Assembly: GCF_001006045.1 (NCBI RefSeq)
Contig: NZ_CP011267.1
Span: forward strand, 496,001 to 560,000
Length of the DNA: 64,000 bases
Direction of reading: 5' to 3'
Source: Geoglobus ahangari
GTDB taxonomy: Archaea; Halobacteriota; Archaeoglobi; Archaeoglobales; Archaeoglobaceae
Part shown: in pieces, positions 50,954 through 60,406 of the stretch
Numbering within the stretch: position 1 is the stretch's first letter
Layout of the letters: every line of letters begins with the position of its first letter
Made by a program: the position numbers and the translations under genes
Notes under the pieces: generated by a model
What the model was told of the DNA's origin: nothing
The model's database searches: none
What the model saw: the letters and a program-made list of their open reading frames with translations, nothing else

Positions 50954-50988
50954 GGCGTGTTTTTGCTTGGTAAGGCAGAGGTGATTGG

Positions 50989-52044
50989 ATGAGGTCAAAG
51001 GCATATCTGGCCCTGATGTTGGTTCTCGCAGTTGGTGTGGCGCTTGCCGGTTGCGCACAGCAGCAGGAGAAGCCTGCTGCAACGCCCACGCCAACACCGC
51101 AGAAGGCCGAGGGAGTAAAGATACCCAAAACCGAGGATGGAAAGTACATCATAACCATATACACCGGCTCAGGCCCCGGAAGCGTTTACTTCGCCGTTGG
51201 CTCGATGTACGCAAAGGTTCTGAACAAGAAGAGCGACATGATCGAGGCGAAGGGAGTTACGAGCGGTGCGAGTGTCGCAAACGCCAAGGCAATTGGCAAG
51301 GGTGAGGCTCTCGCAGCCATAATCCAGAACGACGTCACCTACTACGCGTGGAACGGAAAGTTCCAGTTCGAAGGAAAGCCGGTGAAGGAGCTGAGGGGAA
51401 TTGGCACGCTCTATCCAGAGCCCGTGCAGATAGTGGTGAGGGCTGACAGCGACATCTACAGCCTCGAAGACCTGAGGGGCAAGAAGGTTGTGGTTGGTGC
51501 TGCAGGCAGCGGTGTCGCGGCAACGGCCGAGAGGGTTCTGAAGGCTGCTGGAATCTGGGACGACATCGAGCCCGTGTATCAGACCTTCAGCGAAGCGGCT
51601 CAGAGCCTCGTTCTCGGACAGGTGGATGCCGAGTTCACGGTCATAGCCTATCCAGCTCCGGCCATAGACCAGATCGCTGTTAAGGTTCCCGTAAGACTGC
51701 TCCCGATTCCGGATGAGGTCGTTCAGAAGCTCCACGACGAGGGATACCCGTTCTACGTGAAGGTTACAGTCCCTGCAGGCACGTACAACGGGCAGGATGA
51801 GGACGTGCAGACGATTGCCGTGAAGGCGACGCTTGCAGTCCACAAGGACGTGCCCGACGAGGTTGTCTACGAGATGACAAAGATCCTGTACGAGAACATA
51901 GACGAGCTCGCCAAGGCTCATCAGGTCGCGAAGCAGATAGATATGCACAAGGCGTTCGAGGGGCTCATGATCCCGCTGCACCCCGGAGCGATAAAGTACT
52001 ACGAGGAGCAGGGGATTACGGTACCAGCGGAGCTCAAGCCGTGA
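50989..52044 (+). CDS. TRAP transporter substrate-binding protein, TAXI family
   Basis: A 351-residue lipoprotein. The signal peptide ends with the lipobox VALAGC at residues 18-23, followed by a Thr/Pro linker (TPTPTPQ). The mature domain shows YTGSGPGSVYFAVGSMYAKV and SGASVANAKAIGKGEAL, the TAXI-TRAP receptor pattern. Such receptors bind amino acids or other carboxylates outside the membrane and deliver them to the membrane subunit. The two next genes belong to the same operon. Confidence 0.9.
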   Translation: MRSKAYLALMLVLAVGVALAGCAQQQEKPAATPTPTPQKAEGVKIPKTEDGKYIITIYTGSGPGSVYFAVGSMYAKVLNKKSDMIEAKGVTSGASVANAKAIGKGEALAAIIQNDVTYYAWNGKFQFEGKPVKELRGIGTLYPEPVQIVVRADSDIYSLEDLRGKKVVVGAAGSGVAATAERVLKAAGIWDDIEPVYQTFSEAAQSLVLGQVDAEFTVIAYPAPAIDQIAVKVPVRLLPIPDEVVQKLHDEGYPFYVKVTVPAGTYNGQDEDVQTIAVKATLAVHKDVPDEVVYEMTKILYENIDELAKAHQVAKQIDMHKAFEGLMIPLHPGAIKYYEEQGITVPAELKP

Positions 52045-52055
52045 GGTGTCTCTGA

Positions 52056-52514
52056 TTGAATAAACGCCATCCATTTTTATTTTTGTTTTTGGCCCCCTTG
52101 GCGGCGGTTCTTGCATTCCGTCCCGTTCACGTTCTCGAAATCACGTTTAACGATTTCAATCTCCTCGTTCCCCTTTCGGGAACATCCACGCTGTCAGTTG
52201 AGTACACCCACAGCGTGTCCCTCACCAAGGTTGTTGACGTTTACAGAATCAATGAAAGCGGAATTTACGCGTATGAGGAGAAGTGGCAGGAGTTCCTCGC
52301 GGGTCAGCCCCTGAACGGAAGCCCCGAGGGAGAGTTCTTTGTGAAGAGGCTTGACAAAAGCCTCGGAAAGGAGTGGATGTACTGGTTCATAGAGGTTAAC
52401 CACTTCAGGCTCGTGCTGGACGGAAGGCCCGTCTTCGAGCAACCTGCCGAGGACGGACTTCTGGTGATTAGGGTTAAGGAGGTTTCTGCATTCAAGGCGC
52501 ATGCGGGGTGGTAG
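52056..52514 (+). CDS. DUF1850 protein of the TRAP operon
   Basis: A 152-residue protein with one N-terminal hydrophobic anchor (FLFLFLAPLAAVLAF) and an outside domain with the family block LSVEYTHSVSLTKVVDVYRI. DUF1850 genes are often found between TAXI receptors and fused TRAP permeases. Role unknown, perhaps an accessory subunit. It begins with TTG at 52056 (MNKRHPF), 11 nt after the receptor gene. Confidence 0.78.
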   Translation: MNKRHPFLFLFLAPLAAVLAFRPVHVLEITFNDFNLLVPLSGTSTLSVEYTHSVSLTKVVDVYRINESGIYAYEEKWQEFLAGQPLNGSPEGEFFVKRLDKSLGKEWMYWFIEVNHFRLVLDGRPVFEQPAEDGLLVIRVKEVSAFKAHAGW

Positions 52515-52515
52515 A

Positions 52516-54828
52516 GTGACGGACGTAATGGACGAGGTTGAGAAGTACGTTGCTCTGGAGAGGACGAGAACCCTCTCGGAGAAGCTGGAGCTTGCTGTGA
52601 AGATAGCGGCCGTGCTCATAGGGATTTACGAGATCCTGTTCATCTTCAACTTCACGTACTCGATCTACGACGTAGTTGCAAGGCTCGGGTACAAGATCTC
52701 GCTGCTCAGGCTGGACTTTCAGGACAAGCAGGGAGAGGCCTTTGTACTGGCCATGATTTTAGTGATAGCGTTCCTGAGGTACCCGATAAGGGACAAGGAG
52801 AAGTACCTGAAGAGCGTGCAGTTCTACGACTGGATACTCATCGCCTTAAGCCTTGCGAGCATGTTCTACATGTTCTACCGCTTTCCGACGTACATGGTCT
52901 TCTACGACGTCAACACCTACGACGTGATCTTCGGGCTCATCGCAATTGCTGTTGTGCTCGAGGCGACGAGGAGAACAGTGGGCTGGATTCTTCCGGCAAT
53001 TGTCCTCGTTTTTCTGGCGTACGGCATAAGGGACACGATGTTCAACTGGAACAGATTCGTCCAGTACCTCTACCTCGATCAGGGAATCTTCGGAATCCCG
53101 TTCTACGTCATGACAATCTACGTCTTCGCGTTCGTCTTCTTCGGAGCCTTCCTGCTGAGGATTGGAGTAAGTGATTACATAACCCGATTCATGATCTCCC
53201 TCTTCGGACCGAGGCAGGGGGGTCCTGCGAAGGCTGCTGTGGTTTCAAGCGGTTTAATGGGGACTGTCAGCGGGAGTTCTGTTGCAAACGTCCTCACGAC
53301 TGGAACATTCACGATTCCGCTGATGAAGAAGGCAGGATATCCATCAGAGACCGCCGGAGCCGTTGAGCCTGTCGCGTCAACGGGCGGACAGCTCATGCCG
53401 CCGATAATGGGTGCGGCTGCGTTCATCATGGCCCAGTTCCTCGGTGTGCCGTACAACAAGCTGATAATTGCCGCAATTCTGCCAGCGCTCATCTACTATG
53501 CGGGAGTTTACATCTTCATAGACCTCGAGACCAAGAGGCTCGGCCTGAAGGGGCTGTCGAGAGATTCGTTCACACAGCTCAGCTACTTCATCAGGAAGCT
53601 GTACATCCTTTTGCCGATAGCGGTCATAACCATCGCCCTTGTCTGGGGAATAGCCCCGCACATTGCCGCGATATCCTCTCTCGGAATAGCCATATGGGTC
53701 GCATGGATCTCAAAGGACGAGATTCCGGGTGACGAGAAGATATACGTCCCGTTCGTCGTCATGGCGATCCTGCTGATGTTCTCCGGCAGAGAACTATCCC
53801 ACATCACCGCCCCACTACTTCTGCTGCTCGCGCTCGCCCTAATAGCTCTCGCGTTCACCAAGAGGATAGAGTTCAACGAGAAGCTCTACATCAGCCTTCT
53901 GTTCATAGCCTTCGCAGCATTCTGCAAGTTTCTGGGGCTCAGAAAGGAGGCCATACTCCTGATGAGCGGTGTCTTCGGGATAGTGTTCTCAATCCTCATC
54001 GGCAGAGTCTCCAAGACGGAAGTGGGGAAGAAGATGTCCTTCGCGACCTACGAGTCCATGATTGATGCCGGCATAACGAGCACGAGCGTCATGCTTGCAG
54101 CAGCGAGTGCCGGACTGATACAGGGAGTTCTGACGATGACCGGCCTTGTCACAAGCCTCGGTTACAAGCTCATTGACCTGACAGGCGGCTACCTCATGCT
54201 CCTGCTGATCATGGCCATGATATTCAGCCTGATCCTCGGCATGGGTGTGCCCACGACGGCAAACTACGTCATAACCTCCCTCGTCGCAGCCCCGGCAGTA
54301 TTCAACGCCGTTGCAGGAAATGCTGTTTATGATGCGCTCGTTCCCGGCACGGCAACAGCCACAGCCCTTCTTGCAGCCCACTTCTTCGTCTTCTACTTCG
54401 GAATCCTCGCCGACCTGACACCACCTGTCGCCCTCGCGGCCTACGCAGGCTCGGCTTTAGCGGGAAGCGACTTCTGGAAGACGGCAAAGAACTCCGTCAA
54501 GTACGCGTTAGCGGGCTACATAGGGCCGTACATCTACTTCACCCACCCGGAGATGTTCCTGATAACCGTGCAGAACTGGGACCTGTTCATGATTCTGAAG
54601 GTGCTTTACTACTTCCTCGCAAGCTTGCTGGTGATGTACATGCTTGCCGTTGCGATAACGGGCCACTTTGGAAGACCGCTCAGAAAGGAGTTCAAGGCCA
54701 TTATCGGCCTTCTTGGGGTTAGCGGGGCCACGCTGCATGTCATCCCAATTGCCCTCGGCGCTGGGGCGCTGCTGGGCCTCAGAATATACAACAGCAGGTT
54801 GAGAGGTGAGACGGTTGAGGAGTACTGA
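52516..54828 (+). CDS. TRAP transporter fused permease (4TM/12TM, DctQM-like)
   Basis: A 770-residue membrane protein with about 17-19 helices in which the small and large TRAP membrane subunits are fused, as in most TAXI systems. The DctM-like part is seen as KAAVVSSGLMGTVSGSSVANVLTTG and PVASTGGQLMPPIMGAAAFIMAQ, and LILGMGVPTTANYVI near the end. It uses the Na+ or H+ gradient. The start is GTG 52516 after GGTGG, or ATG 52528 or 52501. It ends 14 nt inside the aminotransferase gene. Confidence 0.92.
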   Translation: MTDVMDEVEKYVALERTRTLSEKLELAVKIAAVLIGIYEILFIFNFTYSIYDVVARLGYKISLLRLDFQDKQGEAFVLAMILVIAFLRYPIRDKEKYLKSVQFYDWILIALSLASMFYMFYRFPTYMVFYDVNTYDVIFGLIAIAVVLEATRRTVGWILPAIVLVFLAYGIRDTMFNWNRFVQYLYLDQGIFGIPFYVMTIYVFAFVFFGAFLLRIGVSDYITRFMISLFGPRQGGPAKAAVVSSGLMGTVSGSSVANVLTTGTFTIPLMKKAGYPSETAGAVEPVASTGGQLMPPIMGAAAFIMAQFLGVPYNKLIIAAILPALIYYAGVYIFIDLETKRLGLKGLSRDSFTQLSYFIRKLYILLPIAVITIALVWGIAPHIAAISSLGIAIWVAWISKDEIPGDEKIYVPFVVMAILLMFSGRELSHITAPLLLLLALALIALAFTKRIEFNEKLYISLLFIAFAAFCKFLGLRKEAILLMSGVFGIVFSILIGRVSKTEVGKKMSFATYESMIDAGITSTSVMLAAASAGLIQGVLTMTGLVTSLGYKLIDLTGGYLMLLLIMAMIFSLILGMGVPTTANYVITSLVAAPAVFNAVAGNAVYDALVPGTATATALLAAHFFVFYFGILADLTPPVALAAYAGSALAGSDFWKTAKNSVKYALAGYIGPYIYFTHPEMFLITVQNWDLFMILKVLYYFLASLLVMYMLAVAITGHFGRPLRKEFKAIIGLLGVSGATLHVIPIALGAGALLGLRIYNSRLRGETVEEY

Positions 54829-56092
54829 AATATACGAGAGGGCGAGCAGAATAATTCCGAAGGCCGCTCAAACAGGTTTGAGGGCTGAAACGCACTACCC
54901 CTACCCGTTCGTTCCGGAAAAAGCATATGGATGCAAGATGGTGGATGCTGACGGCAGAGAGTACACGGACTACCACCTGGCCTTCGGCCCCATACTGCTG
55001 GGCCACAACCACCCCGAAGTGAATGATGCAGTGAAGGAGCAGATAGTCGAGGGCGTGCTTTACGGCGCAGGAGTTTGCGAGCTTGAGGTTGAGGTGGCTG
55101 AGAAGCTTGTAGATCTCATCCCATCGGCAGAGATGGTCAACTTCGTCAACTCGGGAACTGAGGCGACATATCACGCAATAAGGCTGTCGAGGGCTTACAC
55201 GGAGAGAGAGGTTGTGGTGAAGTTCGAGGGCTGCTACCACGGCTGGCACGACTACGTTGCATTCAACGTCTCCCCGCCCGAGGACATGATGGGCAAGATC
55301 TACCCCCAGTCCAAGGGAATACTTAAGGCCGCATACGAGACCACGAAGGTACTGCCGTTCAACGACAGCGAAGCCTTCAAAGAGTTCATGGCGGAGCATG
55401 GAGAGGAGGTGGCGGGAGTCATCCTCGAGCCGATTCCCCACAGCGTCGGAGCGATTGTGCCCGAGAAGAAGTTCCTCAAGACCCTAAGAGAGGAGACCAA
55501 GAGCTACGGGAGCGTGCTGATATTCGATGAGATAATCACGGCGTTCAGGCACAACATCCACGGGGTTCAGGAGGAGTTTGGGGTCACGCCGGACATAACA
55601 ACCATCGGAAAGTCCATGGGCAACGGCTTCCCTGTTGCAGCAATAGTCGGGAGGAGAGAGATAATGTCCATGATCCACAACGGAGTCCTCGTCTCTGGCA
55701 CGTACAGCGGGCACCCTGCCGCTCTCGCTGCAGTAAAGAAGACGATTGAGGTTCTGGAGAGGGACAGCGTGGTGGAGTACATCTCCGATCTGGGAGAGGA
55801 GTACAGAAAGGCCCTGAACGACATTATCGAAGATTTGGACATCGAGGCGAGGGTGGTGGGGTACAAGTCCATCTTCGCACTTCAGTTCGCGAGAGGAGAG
55901 GTGAGGAGCTACGCGGACATAGTCGGCATAGACAGGGAGAGGTTCAGGAGGTTTGCGGCTGAGATGAGGAAGAGGGGCATATTCTTCACCCCCAACCCGC
56001 TGAAGAGGTGCCACCTCTCGGCGAAGCACACCGAAAAGGAGATGGAGGAGTTCGTCCACTCCGCAAGGGAGGTTCTGAAGAGCCTCGCATGA
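54815..56092 (+). CDS. Class III aminotransferase (glutamate-1-semialdehyde aminomutase-like)
   Basis: A 425-residue fold-type I PLP enzyme. The N-terminal block is YTDYHLAFGPILLGHNHPEV; NSGTEATYHAIRLSRAYT, KFEGCYHGWHD and LIFDEIITAFR are class III motifs; the PLP Lys is in TTIGKSMGNGFPVAA. It is close to glutamate-1-semialdehyde aminotransferases but diverges, and being last in the TRAP operon it may act on the imported amino or keto acid. TTG 54815 has GAGGTGA five bases before it; GTG 54806 is in frame as an alternative. It overlaps the permease end. Confidence 0.85.
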   Translation: MRSTEIYERASRIIPKAAQTGLRAETHYPYPFVPEKAYGCKMVDADGREYTDYHLAFGPILLGHNHPEVNDAVKEQIVEGVLYGAGVCELEVEVAEKLVDLIPSAEMVNFVNSGTEATYHAIRLSRAYTEREVVVKFEGCYHGWHDYVAFNVSPPEDMMGKIYPQSKGILKAAYETTKVLPFNDSEAFKEFMAEHGEEVAGVILEPIPHSVGAIVPEKKFLKTLREETKSYGSVLIFDEIITAFRHNIHGVQEEFGVTPDITTIGKSMGNGFPVAAIVGRREIMSMIHNGVLVSGTYSGHPAALAAVKKTIEVLERDSVVEYISDLGEEYRKALNDIIEDLDIEARVVGYKSIFALQFARGEVRSYADIVGIDRERFRRFAAEMRKRGIFFTPNPLKRCHLSAKHTEKEMEEFVHSAREVLKSLA

Positions 56093-56130
56093 TCAAAACC
56101 TTTTTGTTTTTCACAATCATTTTTTGCTGA

Positions 56131-56706
56131 ATGGAGTCTGACAGGGTCTTTGACAGGCTCGCGGAGAGATACGACTCGTGGTACGACAGAAACCCGGATC
56201 TCTTCGAGGCTGAGGTAAAAACCGTGCCCCCTCCATCCTCCCCTTCCCTCGAGATAGGGTGCGGCACTGGCAGGTTCATGCAGAGGCTCAGGATTGACGT
56301 TGGCGTGGACGTCTCGGCCAGAATGCTTGAGATCGCGAGAATGAGGGGGTGTGAGGTCGCTCTTGCAGACGGCAGCTCACTCCCTTTCCGCAGCGAGGCA
56401 TTCTCATCCGTCTACCTCATCTTCACCCTCTGCTTTCTGGATGAGCCCGGAAAGGTTATGAAGGAGGCGTGGAGGGTGCTCAGACCGGGTGGCTCTCTGG
56501 TAACCTGCATTGTACCGCTCGACTCAGGGCTTGGAAAGGAGTATTCCTCCAGAAACAGTCCGTTCTACAGGATTGCGAGGTTCTACAGAGAGCAGGAAGT
56601 GAGGAAGATGCTCGAAAGCTCGGGGTTTGAGGTCACCGAAGTCAGAAGAGCAATGCTCAGGCACTCCGAAAACGACTTCGTGTGCTTTAGGGCGAGAAAG
56701 AGTTAG
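56131..56706 (+). CDS. SAM-dependent methyltransferase
   Basis: A 191-residue class I methyltransferase. Motif I reads LEIGCGTGRFMQRL, motif II is VGVDVSARMLEIARMRG, and RVLRPGGSLVTCIVPLD is the post-motif. The first 20 residues DRLAERYDSWYDRNPDLFE match a common family of small archaeal and bacterial methyltransferases of unknown substrate. It has no clear Shine-Dalgarno site, and follows a T-rich stretch (CCTTTTTGTTTTT, about 56100). Confidence 0.78.
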   Translation: MESDRVFDRLAERYDSWYDRNPDLFEAEVKTVPPPSSPSLEIGCGTGRFMQRLRIDVGVDVSARMLEIARMRGCEVALADGSSLPFRSEAFSSVYLIFTLCFLDEPGKVMKEAWRVLRPGGSLVTCIVPLDSGLGKEYSSRNSPFYRIARFYREQEVRKMLESSGFEVTEVRRAMLRHSENDFVCFRARKS

Positions 56707-57416
56707 TAGTATGCGATCTCCTCTACAAACCTTCTCGTCCTCTCATCCTCGGGGTTTTCGAACAGCCTTTTAGTTTCAGCAATCTCCACAATTTCTCCCT
56801 TCTCAATGTACGCGACCCTGTCGGCCAGCCGCTTGGCCTGAAACAGGTTGTGGGTGGCGAGTATGATCGTCTTACCTTCCCCGCGCATCTCTCTTATCGC
56901 ATCCTCAATCACCCTCGCGTTCTCTGCATCAAGGTTTGCCGTGGGTTCGTCGAAAGCGTAGACGTCAGCGTCCAGAACCAATGCCCTCGCAATCGCGACC
57001 CTCTGCTTCTGCCCTCCGCTCAGCTTCCTCGCGTTCTTGCCGGCAAGCTCTTGAATCCCAAGCTTTTCAAGTGTTCGCTCCACCCTCTCCCTGAGCTCTT
57101 TCCCGTTTACACCCCTTACCTTCAACCCGTATGCGACGTTGTCGAAAACGTTCGCCCTGAACATCACCGGTGTCTGGAAGACCATGGTCACCCTCCTCCT
57201 GATGGTCTCAAGATTCTCCCTGACATCCACGCCGTCGAACGTGTACTCTCCACCAAAGTCGGTCTCGAGGCACGAGATGACCCTGAGGAGCGTCGTCTTC
57301 CCAGCACCGCTGCTGCCGATAACGGCAAAGACCTCTCCCCTCCTCACCTCAAGGCTCACGTTTTTCAGGGCCTGAACGTCCCCGTACCTCTTGCTCACAC
57401 CCCTCAGCTCAATCAT
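56703..57416 (-). CDS. tupC: Tungstate ABC transporter ATP-binding protein
   Basis: A 237-residue ABC ATPase: Walker A GSSGAGKTTLLR, signature LSGGQKQRVAIARAL, Walker B VYAFDEPTANLD. It ends the tupA-tupB-tupC operon and overlaps tupB by 8 nt. It powers tungstate uptake, needed for tungstopterin enzymes such as aldehyde:ferredoxin oxidoreductases. It overlaps the convergent methyltransferase stop by 4 nt. Confidence 0.88.
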   Translation of the reverse strand: MIELRGVSKRYGDVQALKNVSLEVRRGEVFAVIGSSGAGKTTLLRVISCLETDFGGEYTFDGVDVRENLETIRRRVTMVFQTPVMFRANVFDNVAYGLKVRGVNGKELRERVERTLEKLGIQELAGKNARKLSGGQKQRVAIARALVLDADVYAFDEPTANLDAENARVIEDAIREMRGEGKTIILATHNLFQAKRLADRVAYIEKGEIVEIAETKRLFENPEDERTRRFVEEIAYY

Positions 57417-58128
57417 GGGCCCATCTCCTCTGCAGGTAGTTGGACAGCGCCGTTACAAGGAAGACTATGGCAAGGAGTACCGTGCCGAGGGCTATCGCAA
57501 ACTCGATCTCCCCCCTCGCCACGTACATCTGGATGGACGTGGTCAGGACTCTCGTGTTGAGCTCTCCTCCCCTTACAAATATGTTTCCACCGACCATCAG
57601 CGCGATCCCGAGCTCGGCTATAGCCCTGTTGAACGCGGCTATGACTGAGAGAGCTATCCCCGACACTGCTTCCTCTATAACCTTGATCATCCCCTGAACC
57701 CTGCTCGCCCCGAGCGTCATCACCAGATCCCTTATCTCCCCCTCCACACTCTCTATCGCATTTGCGGTGAAGCTCACGACTATTGGCAGGACGAGGAGCA
57801 TCTGGCCGAGACTTATCCCCATTTCCGTGTAGAGGAGGCCGAGCATTCCGAGGGGGCCAGCGGGAGCGAGAAAGAGGTAGAGGATGAGCCCCATCACCAC
57901 CGTTGGAATGCCGAGCATCGCGTTGAAGATCGATTTCAGCAGGCCCTTCCCCCTGAAGCTCGCGAGACCCATCGCAACGCCCACCGGGATGCCTATGAGG
58001 GCGGAGAGCATCGCAGCTATGCCCGAAACCTTAACGCTCCTGAAGGCGATGTCCAGCAGCTCAGCATTTCCGCTGAGCACAAGCCTGAACGCGCCTGAGA
58101 TTCCCTCGATTATGTACTCCCAAGCCAT
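57409..58128 (-). CDS. tupB: Tungstate ABC transporter permease
   Basis: A 239-residue permease with five or six predicted helices. The ABC loop is in VMTLGASRVQGMIKVIEEAV (EAA motif), and LIGIPVGVAMGL and AFNRAIAELGIALMVGGNI match TupB-type permeases. It overlaps tupC by 8 nt and starts 6 nt after tupA ends. Confidence 0.9.
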   Translation of the reverse strand: MAWEYIIEGISGAFRLVLSGNAELLDIAFRSVKVSGIAAMLSALIGIPVGVAMGLASFRGKGLLKSIFNAMLGIPTVVMGLILYLFLAPAGPLGMLGLLYTEMGISLGQMLLVLPIVVSFTANAIESVEGEIRDLVMTLGASRVQGMIKVIEEAVSGIALSVIAAFNRAIAELGIALMVGGNIFVRGGELNTRVLTTSIQMYVARGEIEFAIALGTVLLAIVFLVTALSNYLQRRWAHD

Positions 58129-58134
58129 GATCCC

Positions 58135-59127
58135 TCACTGCTCTGCAAACTCGAAGAAGCTCATCCCCTCCCCGTACCTGAACTTCTTGGGACACTCGGT
58201 GATCATGCCATCATCCTCCATCAGCCCGTACTTGACAATCCAGCTGAAGTAAGGCTCCTTCCTCTCCTTCAGCACCTCGACGATGGGGTAGAACAGGGGC
58301 TTCCCGAACTTCTCCTTTCCAAACTCACCGATTATCCTCTGCCCCTCCTCGCTCGTGAGCCAGTTCGCGAGTGTCTTTGCACCCTCGAAGTCCTTGTCGA
58401 ACTTCTCCGGGTTTATCAGAATTATGGCGTAGACGTTTATCAGCTCCTCACCCTTATCCACCAGCGCCTCAAGATCAATGAGCCCTTCCTTCCTGTACTT
58501 CAGGAATGTGCCTGTATCTGAGAGCGTGTAGGCCTTCTTCGTATTTGCATAGTTCAGCGTTGCCCCCATTCCCGTGCCGGTGGCAACGAACCAGCTCTCG
58601 TTCTTTATCTGCCTATAATCGAATCCCGCCATCCTCCAAAGGGATATCTCCTTCGTGTTCGTTCCCGAGCCATCATCCCTTGAAACCCATATCGCCTTCC
58701 CCTCCCTTCCAGCCTGAGCGATCTTCTTTAGTGCTTCCACAGGGCTGAGTCCCCTTATCCCTGCAGGATCGTCCTCTGGCCCGACTATGACGAAGAAGTT
58801 GTAGGCGAAGACCTTCCTGTTCACCCCATAACCCTCCTCCATGAACTTCAGCTCCTTGCTCCTCGCGTGAACCATTATCGCATCGCTAACACCGTTCTTC
58901 GCATCCTGAATCGCCGCTCCCGTGCCCTTTGGAATGAAGTGCAGCTCTATGCCGTACTTCTCCTTGAAGGCAGGAGCTATGGCCTCCTCAAGCAGACCGG
59001 TGTCGTAAAGGCTCGTTGTGGTGGAGATCGTCAGCACCCTGACCTGTGACTGGGCCTGATGCTGGAGAACGAATGCCACCGCGATTATGAGCACGAGAAT
59101 GCCAACAGCAGCCACAACCCTGTTCAT
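58135..59127 (-). CDS. tupA: Tungstate-binding protein TupA
   Basis: A 330-residue exported binding protein. The N-terminal hydrophobic segment VVAAVGILVLIIAVAFVL serves as signal peptide or anchor; the mature part has TISTTTSLYDTGLLEEAIAP, the TupA hallmark that binds the oxyanion, and VSRDDGSGTNTKEISLW. ATG 59127 follows GGTGATCTC. The TupABC type, and not WtpABC, is indicated by the STTTSLYDTGLL block. Confidence 0.9.
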   Translation of the reverse strand: MNRVVAAVGILVLIIAVAFVLQHQAQSQVRVLTISTTTSLYDTGLLEEAIAPAFKEKYGIELHFIPKGTGAAIQDAKNGVSDAIMVHARSKELKFMEEGYGVNRKVFAYNFFVIVGPEDDPAGIRGLSPVEALKKIAQAGREGKAIWVSRDDGSGTNTKEISLWRMAGFDYRQIKNESWFVATGTGMGATLNYANTKKAYTLSDTGTFLKYRKEGLIDLEALVDKGEELINVYAIILINPEKFDKDFEGAKTLANWLTSEEGQRIIGEFGKEKFGKPLFYPIVEVLKERKEPYFSWIVKYGLMEDDGMITECPKKFRYGEGMSFFEFAEQ

Positions 59128-59233
59128 GAGATCACCCCGATATGCACGACAATACATAACGATTTTAAAAAGGTTGTGATGTTGTTCACCAAAAATTCAA
59201 AAAGTTTTTAACGCTGACAAACACCTCCGCATT
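59128..59233. other. Divergent promoter region of tupA and a membrane protein gene
   Basis: The gap between tupA and the plus-strand membrane protein gene is AT-rich. CCTTTTTAAAATCG (minus strand, 59158-59171) may be the TATA region of tupA, and AAAAAGTTTTTAACG (59199-59213) that of the plus-strand gene. No gene was found. Confidence 0.35.
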
Positions 59234-59947
59234 GTGCTTGCAACCGTGCTGACAATCAGCGTCTTCGCACTCTCGATGATGTTCACGATGCTGCTGCTGA
59301 ACCACTCAAGACCACGCGTCAGTGACGGTTCCCTCTGGTCTTTTGTCACAACCTACCTTCTCCTGAGCTCACTCGTGTTTCTTATCATCTCGATCGTCGA
59401 GCTGTTCGAGTTCCTCTCCGACTTCAGGATCCTGACGTTCGAGGTTCCAAATCTCGAGGCGTACCTCTACGTCGTCATGCCCCTGTCATTCGCCATCCAC
59501 GTCTACGCGATATACCGGCTCTCAACGCTCGTGGAGTTTAGAGTTGAGAACGTCGACCCAAACAGGATTGGCCTTCCCGTGGTCTACGTGTCGATTTTCT
59601 GGCTGCTGTCCATAGAACTCCCCGAGTTCGGGAGGGTTGCCTACGACATCGTTCTCCTTTCTGAGTTCGTCTACATCCTCTCCCTGCCAGTCGTCGCGGC
59701 CATAATCTACCTGACCCTGAGGGAAAAGAGGATAGAGCACGCGATAATCCAGCTCCCCATGGAGTCCATCGACAGGCTCTCCGGAATCTCGCTCTCCATA
59801 GCCCTGTTCTCCCTCGCGGTATTCATGAACGTTCACAGCTACCATCTGGTCTACGACCAGCTTGAGGCGTTCTCGCTGATAGTATTCATAGTGTCCGGGG
59901 AGCTCTACAGAAGGAACCTGTTCAGGATGATGAAGATAATAGGCTAA
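59234..59947 (+). CDS. Hypothetical membrane protein, seven hydrophobic segments
   Basis: A 237-residue protein with seven hydrophobic stretches, starting LATVLTISVFALSMMFTMLL and continuing YLLLSSLVFLIISIVELFEF. It resembles in shape the histidine-kinase-like 7TM sensors or unassigned archaeal membrane proteins, but no signature is seen. GTG 59234 is the start. It overlaps the convergent small membrane protein gene by 4 nt. Confidence 0.6.
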   Translation: MLATVLTISVFALSMMFTMLLLNHSRPRVSDGSLWSFVTTYLLLSSLVFLIISIVELFEFLSDFRILTFEVPNLEAYLYVVMPLSFAIHVYAIYRLSTLVEFRVENVDPNRIGLPVVYVSIFWLLSIELPEFGRVAYDIVLLSEFVYILSLPVVAAIIYLTLREKRIEHAIIQLPMESIDRLSGISLSIALFSLAVFMNVHSYHLVYDQLEAFSLIVFIVSGELYRRNLFRMMKIIG

Positions 59948-60354
59948 AAGGAGAGCGGGCAGGTCGTCAGGAATGCCATCATCGACACCCCGGTCAAGAG
60001 TGCGAGGGCCACGAACAGGACAACCTGAATCACGAAGACGAGTATGAGGGACAGGAACGCCCTCTCCCAGCTCGTGTCGAACATCTCCTTCACGACCCAC
60101 GCAAACGCGACGAAGTAGCCGAACGGTGCCAGAAGAATTCCGACAACCGGGATTAGCACGAGGAGCTTCGCAACGAAGAATGCTATGACTGTTCCGGCAA
60201 GCACGGCAAGCATGGCCTTGAAGAGCGTGGCCCTAATTCCCGCCCACCTCAGGGCGAGGTAAAACACCGCCCCGCCCAGAACCCCCGCGAGCAGGAAGGT
60301 GACGAGCATGCCGGAGAGAAAAACACCCGCAAAAACTGGCTCGCCGTGGGGCAT
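59944..60354 (-). CDS. Hypothetical membrane protein, four helices
   Basis: A 136-residue membrane protein with four hydrophobic segments (FAGVFLSGMLVTFLLAGVLG, LFKAMLAVLAGTVIAFFVA, PVVGILLAPFGYFVAFAWVV, AFLSLILVFVIQVVLFVALA). No family is recognised and no charged motif suggests a function. It starts at ATG 60354 and is transcribed convergently with the previous gene. Confidence 0.6.
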   Translation of the reverse strand: MPHGEPVFAGVFLSGMLVTFLLAGVLGGAVFYLALRWAGIRATLFKAMLAVLAGTVIAFFVAKLLVLIPVVGILLAPFGYFVAFAWVVKEMFDTSWERAFLSLILVFVIQVVLFVALALLTGVSMMAFLTTCPLSF

Positions 60355-60406
60355 GAATAAAAGTGGGCCAGCAAGCTATAAAAAACTTGCCGGGTAAGGA
60401 TTCTCG

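Noticed and set aside
54815-56092. Naming the aminotransferase hemL
   Set aside because: It is in the class III family near GSA aminomutase, but it lies in a transporter operon with no haem genes around, so the symbol would overstate the evidence.
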